Source of the DNA: Firm-04 sp045627405
Lineage (GTDB): Bacteria > Bacillota > Clostridia > Oscillospirales > Ruminococcaceae
Direction: 5' to 3'
DNA length: 64,000 bases
Assembly: GCA_045627405.1 (NCBI GenBank)
Contig: JAZQNP010000093.1
Location: forward strand, 1-64,000
Below, one piece after another: positions 23,170 to 31,728 of this stretch. A model generated the notes under the pieces. That model had not been told where the DNA came from. It ran no database searches and worked only from the letters and a program-made list of their open reading frames with translations. Position numbers and translations under genes: made by a program. The stretch's first letter is position 1. Each line of letters starts with the position of its first letter.

Positions 23170-25089
23170 TTACGGATTGATCGGCATGTCAGCCTGCTTC
23201 ATGTTACCCGCAACCAGTTGCAGCACGATTCTCAGGTCGGAGCCGTCGGTCTTGCCGTCTGCGTAGACGTCACAGTTGACCTTGCCCTCGACGGACAGTT
23301 CGGTCACGCCTGCGACTGCTTTTGCAAGAATAACGGCATCCGTCAGACCGCAGTCGCCGCTGCCGTCAGCGTCGCCCCAGACGGTACTGTTGTCCTGGGA
23401 AGTCGTCGTAGTGGTAGTAGTTGTTGTTGTAGTCGTAGTAGTAGAGGTTGTCGTACCTGTGGTCACGATCTCGCCGTTGCTGTCGAGAACGACCGGGCTC
23501 TCGAACATGACGGTGACTGCATCCACGACATAGTCGGAGCAGTTGTTGTTCCACCAGCTGTTGAGCTTCAAGTAATCATATGCGAGATGGTAGCCGTTGT
23601 CCAGTGTGCCGATGTCGTTCTCGCCGTCGCTCATGACCACTTCATCGAGCATGAACGCATAGCTCTCAGCGTTGTAGCCGTAGCTGATCTGGTTCACGAG
23701 CCAGTGATAGTCGTCTGCAAGACCGGTTTCCTCATCGGTGTAGTAGCCGTTGAACTGAACAGCAATACCGAAGCAGGAATCCGAACCGGTGGAAGTGCCG
23801 TGCGCCTGAATGTTGAAGCCGATGATGGTTGCAACATCCTTGAACTGTTTCAGATCAAAGAGATAATCAAAAGAGCCGTCCTCTGCCTGATACTTGGAAG
23901 CATCGAAGGTGTAGGTCGTTGTGGTGTTGAGTGCAACACCGGTCATGTTCTTGAAGATGGTTTCCAGATTGCTGTCGAACCACTTCATGTTGTTGCGGTC
24001 GAAATACTGCATGTCGCCGCAGTTGCCGGAATCCCACAGAACCGGGCAGATACCGTCCAGACCCAGAGAGGTCTCAAACAGTGTCTGGATCCACTTCTCG
24101 ATGGATGCGACCTGCTTGCCCTCGTTCGTCAGAACGCCGCACTCACCGATGATGACCGGCGTGCCGTTTGCAGCAAATGTCTTGTAGAGGTTGTTGAGAT
24201 CGTTTTTCATCTCATTGACCTCAGCGGTGGTGCCCCATGTGGTTGCCGGTGTACACCAGCTGACATTCGCCTCTGCGATCGAGAACGGAGCCGGAGAGTA
24301 GTAGTGAATCTCGACTGCGGTCATGTTCGCACTGTCAGTCGGCATCTTGAAGCTGCTGCTCAGAGCTGCTTCCAGATTGGTGTTGTTCGCCGGGATGATC
24401 AGCAGACGGGAAGCGTTGTTGCCGCCGGTTGCGCGGACGGCGTCCACGAAGGTCTGACCGTAAGTCAGCTCGTCTGCATAGGAAAGGCTGATTTCGTTCC
24501 AGCCTGCGAATGCGAGGTGGTTGTCATAGGACTTGAAGTAATTTGCGATCTGTGTCCAGAGCGTCTTGAACTTGGTCATCTGGGAGGTACCCTGCCAGAG
24601 CCATGCGCCGTTGATGGTCGCGTTGGTTGCACCGGCAGTCGCGCTGTTGCCGTTTGCCGCCGAAGCACCGTCGTGGTGGACGTTGATGATGGCATACATG
24701 TCGAGGTCGATACAGTAGTCAACGACCTCTTTGACGCGCGCGAGGTAATCCGTGTCAACGTTGCCGGAAGAATCCATGTTCTCGAACCAGGTGACAGGAA
24801 TACGGACGGTGTCGAAGCCGGCATTCTTGATCGCCGCGATCATTGCCTTGGTGGTCTTGGGGTTGCCCCAGCCGACCTCGGTATCGACATACGGATCGTT
24901 GCTGACCCACGATTTGACGGGCGCGGAATCGAAGGTGTTGCCGAGGTTCCAGCCCATGCCCATGCTTTCGACCAGCGAGACTGCGCTGGATGCCGCCTCA
25001 ACGGAGGCATCGTTGGTGGTGAAGGTCGCCGCGCCGAACGCCATGGAGAGTGCGAGGACGCTGGAGACCAGCTGCTTAAACAGTTTCAT
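23170..25089 (-). CDS. Secreted GH5 endoglucanase with a type I dockerin
   Basis: This 639-residue extracellular enzyme probably cleaves cellulose or related beta-glucans. Domains in order: signal peptide (1 to about 33); GH5 catalytic domain (about 38-390) with IINVHHDG, acid/base Glu199 in AGWNEI, YYSP, and nucleophile Glu316 in IIGECG; a beta-rich module (about 395-540, possibly carbohydrate-binding, family not recognised); a Thr-rich linker with a run of Thr; and a C-terminal dockerin with duplicated calcium-loop segments GDADGSGDCGLTDAVILAK and CDVYADGKTDGSDLRIVLQL. The dockerin implies attachment to a cohesin scaffold, which is not in this window. The start has AAAGGAG; upstream in-frame residues are not part of the protein. 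Confidence 0.93.
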   Translation of the reverse strand: MKLFKQLVSSVLALSMAFGAATFTTNDASVEAASSAVSLVESMGMGWNLGNTFDSAPVKSWVSNDPYVDTEVGWGNPKTTKAMIAAIKNAGFDTVRIPVTWFENMDSSGNVDTDYLARVKEVVDYCIDLDMYAIINVHHDGASAANGNSATAGATNATINGAWLWQGTSQMTKFKTLWTQIANYFKSYDNHLAFAGWNEISLSYADELTYGQTFVDAVRATGGNNASRLLIIPANNTNLEAALSSSFKMPTDSANMTAVEIHYYSPAPFSIAEANVSWCTPATTWGTTAEVNEMKNDLNNLYKTFAANGTPVIIGECGVLTNEGKQVASIEKWIQTLFETSLGLDGICPVLWDSGNCGDMQYFDRNNMKWFDSNLETIFKNMTGVALNTTTTYTFDASKYQAEDGSFDYLFDLKQFKDVATIIGFNIQAHGTSTGSDSCFGIAVQFNGYYTDEETGLADDYHWLVNQISYGYNAESYAFMLDEVVMSDGENDIGTLDNGYHLAYDYLKLNSWWNNNCSDYVVDAVTVMFESPVVLDSNGEIVTTGTTTSTTTTTTTTTTTTTTSQDNSTVWGDADGSGDCGLTDAVILAKAVAGVTELSVEGKVNCDVYADGKTDGSDLRIVLQLVAGNMKQADMPINP

Positions 25090-25525
25090 AGGAAATGCAT
25101 CTCCTTTCAAAGATTTAGATACTTTCAATTTAACATATCTGCGCCGGAAAGTCAAGCAATTTGAGGCAAAACGGGCAATTTTCTCCATCCAAATTTTCAG
25201 GCTGATTTTTGTGCAGATTTCCCATAAATCCGGAGAATGCTCCGGATTTCAACGCTTTGTCATTGCGCAATATAATTTCACAATCGCAAGATGCTTCTGT
25301 TTTGAAATCTATCACTTTTGCGCTGCGAAAATGAGAAGCGCAAAAGTGTGCCGCCTGCTGACGGACGATGCGGCATATTGCAGCGATGCAATGCTTCTGC
25401 CCGCGCTGCTGTACGGCATCTGCAAGATTCTCCGCGGATGCAGACGATGCCGTTTCGGGCTGTTTTGCATATTTTGCCGGAAGCTGCGCAGACTATGGGC
25501 AAACGAAACCGAAAGGAGCAATATT
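25090..25525. other. 436-bp intergenic region between the cellulase and spoVAC
   Basis: No separate gene is supported here. The stretch holds the cellulase ribosome site, an AT-rich segment likely to contain its promoter, and a perfect 12-bp-stem inverted repeat at 25313-25348. From 25332 a frame is open into spoVAC (Cys/Arg-rich residues), but it has no ribosome site and does not look like SpoVAC, so I do not include it in the gene. Confidence 0.6.
25313..25348. repeat. Inverted repeat upstream of spoVAC
   Basis: CACTTTTGCGCT and AGCGCAAAAGTG form a perfect 12-bp stem around a 12-base loop. There is no T-run, so it is not a typical terminator. It could be an operator or an RNA hairpin. It lies about 180 bp before spoVAC and 225 bp before the cellulase start. 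Confidence 0.6.
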
Positions 25526-26008
25526 ATGCCGCAAACTATGCAGCCGCAGCAGGTACCGTCGCGCGGGGCGCATCTGCCCGATCCTGCGCAGTATCAGAAA
25601 ATGGTGCGCAGCACCTCACGAAAAACCAATGTCGTTCTGACAGTCACAAAGGCATTTGTCATCGGCGGAGCGATCTGTCTGCTCGGAGAGTGTATCCGGC
25701 AGATTCTGATACACAGCGGCGTTTCCGAGAACAGTGCCGCGACATGGACCTCGGTGATTCTTGTGTTCTGCTCCGCCCTGCTGACCGGACTCGGAGCGTA
25801 TGAAAAGCTCGCAAAGCACGGCGGCGCGGGGACGCTTGTGCCGATCACGGGGTTTGCCAATGCAGTGGCATCTGCCGCAGTGGAATCGCAGACGGAAGGA
25901 CTGATTCTCGGCGTCGGCGCGAAAATTTTTACGATTGCAGGCCCCGTGCTGCTTTACGGCACTGCCGCAGCTTCGCTTTACGGGCTGCTTTATCTGCTTT
26001 TGAAATGA
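25526..26008 (+). CDS. spoVAC: Stage V sporulation protein AC (SpoVAC-like)
   Basis: The 160-residue protein has a soluble N terminus with the pattern DPAQYQKMV, then hydrophobic segments. Motifs typical of SpoVAC are KAFVIGGAICLLGECIRQ, TGLGAYEKLAKHGGAGTLVP, ITGFANAVASAAVESQTEGL and LGVGAKIFTIAGPVLLYGT. SpoVA proteins move dipicolinic acid across the spore inner membrane, and SpoVAC itself can act as a mechanosensitive channel in B. subtilis. GAAAGGAG precedes the ATG. Unlike the usual arrangement it has no adjacent spoVAD or spoVAE. Confidence 0.88.
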   Translation: MPQTMQPQQVPSRGAHLPDPAQYQKMVRSTSRKTNVVLTVTKAFVIGGAICLLGECIRQILIHSGVSENSAATWTSVILVFCSALLTGLGAYEKLAKHGGAGTLVPITGFANAVASAAVESQTEGLILGVGAKIFTIAGPVLLYGTAAASLYGLLYLLLK

Positions 26009-26056
26009 TGCCCTTGGTATCATGAAGAAAAACATGCAGAATTTTTGCTTCCCCTA

Positions 26057-26085
26057 GTGACAAACCGGAGAAAATGTGCTATAAT
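26057..26085 (+). promoter_or_regulatory. Promoter of the VanY-type carboxypeptidase gene
   Basis: GTGACA (26057-26062), 17 bp, TATAAT (26080-26085) with an extended TG, 47 bp before the chosen start. Confidence 0.7.
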
Positions 26086-26132
26086 ATAGAAAACCTTGTT
26101 TTGGAACTGAAACGGAAAGGATGAATAAATTT

Positions 26133-27503
26133 ATGGCAAATGCACAGCAGCAAAAGAAAAAAGCTGCCGCACCGGTCATACCGATCATTTTGATTCTGGT
26201 GGCGGTTGCGGGTCTGGCAGCAGGCGCATGGCTGCTGCTCGCCCAGTCGGACGTTTTCGGGGGCGGTCAGGATGACAGACAGCATACGATCACCATGCAG
26301 CTCGGTGAGCAAAAAACACTGGAAGTTCCGTTTGCGGATGATTTCACCTGCACCAGCTCCGATGAAAAGATTGTTTCCTTTGATCCGGAAACAAATCTTC
26401 TGACCGCCAACGCGGCAGGTCAGGCGACACTGGTTGCCAAGAGCAGCAGCGGCAGCAAAAGCGAGCTGTATCTGATTACGGTTGTTGCAAACGAAAATAC
26501 CGGCAGCACACAGGACACAACCACAACTTCTGCAACAGAGGTGACGACTACGGAAACAGAAACAACTTCGACGGAGGAGACCACATTGCCGCCCGGCTCC
26601 GTCACCGGCATTTCCCTGAGCTATTATTCTGCGACGGTCAAGGTCGGCGAGCGGTATATTTACTCGCTTGTCACGATGTCGCCGCCGGATGCGACGGACA
26701 AGGGCGAGGATTGGTCGTCGGATGACGAATCCGTTGCGACGGTGGATCAGTACGGCTATATCACCGGTGTTTCTGCCGGTGAATGCACAGTGCGCGTGGC
26801 ATCGGTGAACAATCCGAATGTGTTTGCGGAGATCGCGGTCACGGTCGTTGCCGAGGAGACGGCGACATCTGCTGCGGACAGTACGGCGGACGGCACGGGA
26901 ACCACAACTTCGACTTCCTCCTCTGCCTCTGCGGATAACACCGCAAATAACAGCACATCGGACCGCAGCGATATTCAGGTCATCAACGGCATCACCTACG
27001 TGCAGGGCGTGATGATCGCAAACAAGACCTATTCTCTGCCTTCGACCTACAATCCCGGCGTGCAGCCGGAGGCGCAGTCTGCGTTCAATGAAATGCAGGC
27101 AGCGGCAGCCGCGGAGGGTCTGAGCATGACGATCGTGTCGGGCTTTCGTTCTTACAGCACGCAGCAGACACTTTATAACAAATATGTGGCGCGTGACGGC
27201 AAGGCAGCCGCCGACCGCTATTCCGCACGCGCCGGACATTCCGAGCATCAGACCGGTCTTGCATTCGACATCAACAATGCAAGCAGCGCGTTCACCAATA
27301 CCCCGGAGGCGAAGTGGCTCGCAGAAAACTGCTGGAAATACGGCTTTATTCTCCGCTATCCCGAGGGCAAGGAGAGCGTCACGGGCTATATGTATGAGTC
27401 GTGGCATGTGCGCTATCTCGGCAAAGAGTGGGCAAAGAAGATCTATGACAGCGGACTGACACTGGAAGAGTATTTCGGCATTACATCGGCGTATGCAGAA
27501 TGA
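26133..27503 (+). CDS. Membrane-anchored VanY-type D-Ala-D-Ala carboxypeptidase with Ig-like domains
   Basis: The 456-residue protein begins with a Lys-rich tail and one membrane span (about residues 13-36), so the rest is outside the cell. Two bacterial Ig-like (Big_2-type) regions follow, one with TSSDEKIVSFDPETNLLTAN and one with SSDDESVATVDQYGYITGVS, separated by Thr-rich linkers. The C-terminal peptidase M15B domain has VSGFRSYSTQQTLYNKYV, the zinc motif SEHQTGLAFDI and ESWHVRYLG. It should trim D-Ala from peptidoglycan stem peptides. ATG 26133 is preferred over one four codons earlier that overlaps the ribosome site. Compare the motif-less homologue at 34459-35475. Confidence 0.9.
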   Translation: MANAQQQKKKAAAPVIPIILILVAVAGLAAGAWLLLAQSDVFGGGQDDRQHTITMQLGEQKTLEVPFADDFTCTSSDEKIVSFDPETNLLTANAAGQATLVAKSSSGSKSELYLITVVANENTGSTQDTTTTSATEVTTTETETTSTEETTLPPGSVTGISLSYYSATVKVGERYIYSLVTMSPPDATDKGEDWSSDDESVATVDQYGYITGVSAGECTVRVASVNNPNVFAEIAVTVVAEETATSAADSTADGTGTTTSTSSSASADNTANNSTSDRSDIQVINGITYVQGVMIANKTYSLPSTYNPGVQPEAQSAFNEMQAAAAAEGLSMTIVSGFRSYSTQQTLYNKYVARDGKAAADRYSARAGHSEHQTGLAFDINNASSAFTNTPEAKWLAENCWKYGFILRYPEGKESVTGYMYESWHVRYLGKEWAKKIYDSGLTLEEYFGITSAYAE

Positions 27504-27508
27504 TGTGC

Positions 27509-27545
27509 AGAAGGGAACCGGCAAAAATGCCGGTTCCCTTTTTTG
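27509..27545 (+). terminator. Terminator of the VanY-type gene
   Basis: AAGGGAACCGGC pairs perfectly with GCCGGTTCCCTT around a 6-base A-rich loop, followed by TTTTT. Confidence 0.92.
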
Positions 27546-27569
27546 TGCCGCAAAACCGCAGATTCGCGC

Positions 27570-27598
27570 TTGACAATTTGACCGATCTATGGTATGAT
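27570..27598 (+). promoter_or_regulatory. Promoter of purA
   Basis: TTGACA (27570-27575), 17 bp, TATGAT (27593-27598) with TG one base before it. About 60 bp of leader follow, with no recognised riboswitch. Confidence 0.8.
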
Positions 27599-27663
27599 AA
27601 TAGGCGGGATTTTCCCCGCTTTTCTCTTTTAACTTTTTGCAAAAGGAAGGATTGGGCACAATT

Positions 27664-28941
27664 ATGGTTACAGCGATTGTAGGCGGAAACTGGGGCGACG
27701 AGGGCAAAGGCAAGCTGACGGATGTCTGCGCAGCCGATGCCGATTATGTCATCCGGTATCAGGGCGGTGCCAATGCAGGCCATACCATCATCAATGAATA
27801 TGGCAAGTTCGTTCTGCATATTATGCCGTCGGGTGCGTTCCAGCCGAACACGGTCAATGTCATCGGACCGGGTGTTGCATTCAACTGCGAAGCGTTCAAG
27901 CGTGAGCTGGAAGATCTGAAAAAGGGCGGCGTTCCGGCACCGGACATCCGCATTTCTGACCGCGCACAGCTTGTCATGCCATATCATGTGCTGTTTGATA
28001 AATTGGAGGAGCAGCGTCTGGGCAAGCACAGCTTCGGCTCCACGCAGTCCGGCATCGCCCCGCACTATGCGGACAAGGCGATGAAAATCGGATTCCAGCT
28101 TGCCGAGCTGTATAATGAGAATCTTGCGGAAAAGGTCGAGCGCGTCTGCATCATCAAGAATGCGACGATCTCCGGTCTGTATCCGGATGCAGAGCTGCTG
28201 AAACCGGAGGAGGTTCTGGCGTATTTGCAGGAGTGCGGCGCATATCTGAAACCGTATCTCTGCAACATGGCGGAGCTGATGCATGAAGCGGTCAAGGCGG
28301 ATAAGAACATCGTGCTGGAAGGACAGCTCGGCGCACTGCGCGACATCACAAACGGCATCTATCCGATGACGACGTCCTCTTCGACTCTTGCAGGCTACGG
28401 CGCAGTCGGTGCCTGCCTCCCGCCGCATGCGATCAAGCGTGTCATCACAGTGGTGAAGGCATATTCCTCCTGTGTCGGCGCAGGTCCGTTCACAACCGAG
28501 ATCTTCGGTGCGGAAGCAGATGAGCTCCGCAGACGCGGCGGCAGTGACGGTGAGTTCGGCGCGACAACCGGCAGACCGCGCAGAATGGGCTGGTTTGATG
28601 CGGTTGCAACCCGTTACGGCGTCGCCTTGCAGGGTACGACCGATGTGGCACTCTCGCTGATTGATGTGCTGGGGTATCTCGATGAGATTCCGGTGTGTGT
28701 GGCGTATGAGGTTGACGGCGTGCGCACGACGGAATTCCCGAGCGGCGACCGTCTCGACCGTGCAAAGCCGGTCTATGAGACCGTGCCGGGCTGGAAGAGC
28801 AACATCATGGGCATCACGGACTATGATGCACTTCCGCAGGCAGCAAAGGATTATGTGGATTACATCGAAAAGCTGATCGAATGCCCGATTACGATGATTT
28901 CCACCGGTCCGGACCGCAAGGATATGATCTATCGGAAGTAA
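27664..28941 (+). CDS. purA: Adenylosuccinate synthetase
   Basis: PurA joins IMP and aspartate with GTP to make adenylosuccinate, the first committed step to AMP. The 425-residue protein has GGNWGDEGKGKLTDV (phosphate loop and catalytic Asp), NAGHTI, the QSGIAPHYADK segment, and the C-terminal base-recognition region FGATTGRPRRMGWFD. The length is typical. ATG 27664 is chosen because VTAIVGGNWGDEGKGK is the conserved N terminus and AAGGAAGG lies upstream. It is a single gene with its own promoter. Confidence 0.97.
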   Translation: MVTAIVGGNWGDEGKGKLTDVCAADADYVIRYQGGANAGHTIINEYGKFVLHIMPSGAFQPNTVNVIGPGVAFNCEAFKRELEDLKKGGVPAPDIRISDRAQLVMPYHVLFDKLEEQRLGKHSFGSTQSGIAPHYADKAMKIGFQLAELYNENLAEKVERVCIIKNATISGLYPDAELLKPEEVLAYLQECGAYLKPYLCNMAELMHEAVKADKNIVLEGQLGALRDITNGIYPMTTSSSTLAGYGAVGACLPPHAIKRVITVVKAYSSCVGAGPFTTEIFGAEADELRRRGGSDGEFGATTGRPRRMGWFDAVATRYGVALQGTTDVALSLIDVLGYLDEIPVCVAYEVDGVRTTEFPSGDRLDRAKPVYETVPGWKSNIMGITDYDALPQAAKDYVDYIEKLIECPITMISTGPDRKDMIYRK

Positions 28942-28967
28942 GGTGCATTTCAGTGCATCAGAAGCAT

Positions 28968-29003
28968 CGCCGCTTGCGACTTGCAGGCGGCGATCGGTGT
29001 TTT
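28968..29003 (+). terminator. Possible terminator of purA
   Basis: ATCGCCGC pairs with GCGGCGAT, followed by a weak T-run. The sequence GGCGGCGATCGG recurs about 24 bp further on, so the hairpin may be part of a small repeat. Confidence 0.5.
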
Positions 29004-29112
29004 GTCCGGCGGCGATCGGCATTCGAACGGTCCGGGCAGCCGCGCCGGAAATATATTTTTTGAGGCGGCAAAAAAATGTCAGAAAACTATCGCTTTTTTT
29101 TCGCGAATATGT

Positions 29113-29118
29113 TATAAT
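29113..29118 (+). promoter_or_regulatory. -10 element before the M16 peptidase operon
   Basis: TATAAT at 29113-29118; the T-rich region 17 bp upstream gives only a poor -35. It lies 44 bp before the first gene of the M16-M16-lgt-folD cluster. Confidence 0.5.
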
Positions 29119-29161
29119 ACCATTGTATTGCAAATTGCGGACGGAAAGGAGTGCAGTCAGA

Positions 29162-30448
29162 ATGCACGAGCAGCTTGCCGAAGCGGGAATCCGCTGCACG
29201 GAGATCTCGGATGCGAAATTTCGCAGCTGTCTGCTGGAACTGCACTTTTTTGTGCCGCGCAACGCGCAGACCGCGCCGGTTTACGCGCTGCTTGCCGATT
29301 TGCTGACCGCGACATCGCGTGCCTATCCGGCGCGTGCCGCGTTTACAGAGCGGCTGGATTCGCTTTATGCGGCGGATTTTTCCGGCAAGCTCACATCCTG
29401 CGGCGACAGTACCGTGCTGACCTTCTCTGCGGAATGGCTGGATGATGCCCTCTTGCCGCAGGGCAGCGGGGAAGCCGCCCTGACGGATGCGATGCTCTCG
29501 CTGGTGTACGGCTGTCTGCGCGAGCCGAATGCGGACGACGGCGCATTTGATGCGGAGGAGTTTCGCATATGCAGGCAGAATCTGCTGGATGATATTGACT
29601 GTGAACGCAATGACAAACGCAGCTACGCGCTGCAAAGAACGGCGGAAATTGCCTATGCGGGAGAACCTGCCGCGCTGCCGCCCTACGGTGAAAAAGCCGC
29701 AGCAGAGGCGGTCACGCCGGCACAGGCATATGCCGTGTGGCAGGAGATTCTGCTGACGGCACCGGTCGAGGCGGTGTGTGTCATGCCGCAGAAAACAAGG
29801 CGTGTCCGGCAGATGCTGGAAACCCTTTTCTCTCAGCGCAGACAGACTGCGCAGCTGCTGCCCGGCGCACTGTACGCGCCGAGTCCGTGCAAAGCGGAGG
29901 TGCGGCGTGTGCGCGAGACCATCGGAAGCGTGCAGAGCAAGCTGGTTTTGGTATATAAATATCCCAAGTCGGATCCGGATGTGCTGCGGCTGCTCAATGC
30001 GCTGCTCGGCACGGCACCGAATTCGCTGCTGTTTGCGCATGTGCGGGAGGCGCAGGGGCTTTGCTATTATTGCAGCACGCAGATCGCGCTGCTGAAATCT
30101 ACGCTTGTGATCGACTGCGGCATCGGCAGTGAGCAGGCGGAGGCGGCAGAGGCGGCGATCCGCGATCAGATTGCAGTGCTGCAAGCCGGAACCTTCTCTG
30201 ATGCGCTGATGCGGGAGGCTCTGCTGCATCTGGAATACGGCACAGCCGTACAGAGCGACGCGCCGGAGGGAACGGCAGACCGCTGTCTGCTGCTGCCGCT
30301 GTACGGCGACACCCGCACCTCTGCCGAGCGCACGGCAGCCTTCTGGAAGATTACACGCGAACAGATCATGCAGACTGCGCAGACGCTTCGGCTCGATACC
30401 GTATATATCCTGTCCGGCACAGGCGGAGAGGGGGAAGATGCGACGTGA
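29162..30448 (+). CDS. M16-family peptidase-like protein, YfmF type (lacks HxxEH)
   Basis: The 428-residue protein has the two-lobed M16 layout, with SKLVLVYKYPKSDPDVLRLL and FAHVREAQGLCYYCSTQIAL in the C-terminal half. No HxxEH zinc motif is present at the N-terminal half, so it is the presumably non-catalytic partner. The next gene, overlapping by 4 bp, has HFLEH; such YfmF/YfmH pairs are common in Firmicutes and probably form a heterodimer. GGAAAGGAG precedes ATG 29162. The substrate is unknown. Confidence 0.85.
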   Translation: MHEQLAEAGIRCTEISDAKFRSCLLELHFFVPRNAQTAPVYALLADLLTATSRAYPARAAFTERLDSLYAADFSGKLTSCGDSTVLTFSAEWLDDALLPQGSGEAALTDAMLSLVYGCLREPNADDGAFDAEEFRICRQNLLDDIDCERNDKRSYALQRTAEIAYAGEPAALPPYGEKAAAEAVTPAQAYAVWQEILLTAPVEAVCVMPQKTRRVRQMLETLFSQRRQTAQLLPGALYAPSPCKAEVRRVRETIGSVQSKLVLVYKYPKSDPDVLRLLNALLGTAPNSLLFAHVREAQGLCYYCSTQIALLKSTLVIDCGIGSEQAEAAEAAIRDQIAVLQAGTFSDALMREALLHLEYGTAVQSDAPEGTADRCLLLPLYGDTRTSAERTAAFWKITREQIMQTAQTLRLDTVYILSGTGGEGEDAT

Positions 30449-30479
30449 GCGATGTGAGCGATATGAGCGACGTGAGCGA
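30444..30479 (+). repeat. Four 9-bp tandem repeats at the YfmH-type start codon
   Basis: The unit nnTGAGCGA occurs four times in phase, spanning the overlap of the two M16 genes. Each unit carries an in-frame GTG or ATG. Copy-number change would add or remove start codons without breaking the frame. Confidence 0.85.
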
Positions 30480-31710
30480 CTGCCGGATTGTGCGGCATGA
30501 AAGCGGTCTGGAAATTCGCATTGCGGAGATGCCGGGCTTTGGTACGGCATGTGCGCAGATCGGCGTGCGATACGGCTCTGTACATACCCGTTACCGGCAG
30601 AACGGCAGCATCCGGACGGTTCCGCAGGGCACGGCACATTTTTTGGAGCATCAGCTCTTTGAGAATGAAGACGGCAATGTGGACTATCAGTTTGCGGCAC
30701 TCGGAGCTGCGAGCAACGCCTACACGGAGTTTGACAAGACGGTGTATTTTTTCCGCACGGCGCGGGATTTTCCGCAGGCACTCGCGCTGCTGCTGGATTT
30801 TGTACAAAAGCCGCATTTCACGGAAGAAAGTGTGGAAAAGGAGCGGAGCATCATCCTGCAAGAGTATGCCGACGCGCTGGACGATGCGGAAAGTGAGCTG
30901 TTTTTCCTGCTGCTGAACGGACTGTATCACAATCATCCTGTGCGGTATGACGTTCTCGGCACGGCAGAAAGCATTGCGCAGATTACACCGGAGCAGCTTC
31001 GGCTTGCATGGGAAGCGTTTTATCATCCGCAGAATATGGTGCTGTGCTGTGCGGGCAATCTGCATACGGCGGCTGTGCTGGAAACGGCAGACCGTCTGCT
31101 GCGCCCGCTGCCGCCTTTCAAGACGCAAGTGCTGTTTGATGAGGAGCCGGAGACAGTCGCATCGGCATATCAGTGCAAAAAAATGCCCGTCGGCAAAAAG
31201 CAGTTCGCAATCGGCTTTAAGTGTCCCCCTGTACCGGATGTCATGCGGGAGCGGGAGCTGCTGCTCGGCTCGCTGGTGTTTGAGCTGATTGCAGGCAGCG
31301 CGTCCCCTCTGGTGCAGCGGCTGCTGGCAGAGGGCTGCATCCATGACACGCTGACGGTGGACAGCTTTGCCGGAGACGGATGGTTTTCGCTGTTTGCCGA
31401 AGGGGAATCCGACGATCCGCAGGCGGTGCTGGATGCACTGCTGGAGGAGATCGAAACGGCAAACCGTGAGGGGCTGGATGCCGGACGGTTTGAGACACTC
31501 CGACGCTGTGCGTTCGGAGATCTGCTGATGAGCCGGAACAATCCGCCGGCAATGGCAGAGGCAATGCTGCAAGCGCATCTGTGCGGGACGGCATCGCCGG
31601 ATCTGCGGATGCAGCTTCTGCCGCAGCTGACCGCAGAGGATGCACAGGCATATCTTGCTTCTCATTTTCGCGGCGACCGCGTTTGTCTTGCGGTGATTGA
31701 ACCGGAATAA
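30445..31710 (+). CDS. M16-family zinc peptidase, YfmH type
   Basis: The 421-residue protein has the inverted zinc motif H65-F-L-E68-H69 in GTAHFLEHQLFE and the downstream region EKERSIILQEYADALDDAES, whose Glu completes the site. It is the likely catalytic partner of the upstream YfmF-type protein. The start is unclear: the first 36 bp are four 9-bp repeats encoding MSDVSDMSDVSD, so initiation may occur at the GTG 30445 (coupled by a 4-bp overlap) or at the in-frame ATG 30463. An lgt gene follows 18 bp downstream. Confidence 0.88.
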   Translation: MSDVSDMSDVSDCRIVRHESGLEIRIAEMPGFGTACAQIGVRYGSVHTRYRQNGSIRTVPQGTAHFLEHQLFENEDGNVDYQFAALGAASNAYTEFDKTVYFFRTARDFPQALALLLDFVQKPHFTEESVEKERSIILQEYADALDDAESELFFLLLNGLYHNHPVRYDVLGTAESIAQITPEQLRLAWEAFYHPQNMVLCCAGNLHTAAVLETADRLLRPLPPFKTQVLFDEEPETVASAYQCKKMPVGKKQFAIGFKCPPVPDVMRERELLLGSLVFELIAGSASPLVQRLLAEGCIHDTLTVDSFAGDGWFSLFAEGESDDPQAVLDALLEEIETANREGLDAGRFETLRRCAFGDLLMSRNNPPAMAEAMLQAHLCGTASPDLRMQLLPQLTAEDAQAYLASHFRGDRVCLAVIEPE

Positions 31711-31728
31711 ACAGAAAGGATCCTTGTG

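Noticed and set aside
23400..23450. GTA/GTT-rich trinucleotide tract as a possible regulatory microsatellite
   Set aside because: It encodes the Thr-rich linker before the dockerin and needs no separate explanation.
22861..25164. A 767-codon plus-strand frame over the cellulase
   Set aside because: Antisense of the GH5-dockerin gene; its Val-rich run is only the complement of the Thr linker.
24752..25525. N-terminal extension of SpoVAC from an upstream in-frame start
   Set aside because: Part lies antisense to the cellulase gene, SpoVAC homologues begin near 25526, and a good ribosome site precedes that ATG.
26079..29262. Long minus-strand frames over the VanY-type gene and purA
   Set aside because: Shadows of genes with full catalytic motifs on the plus strand.
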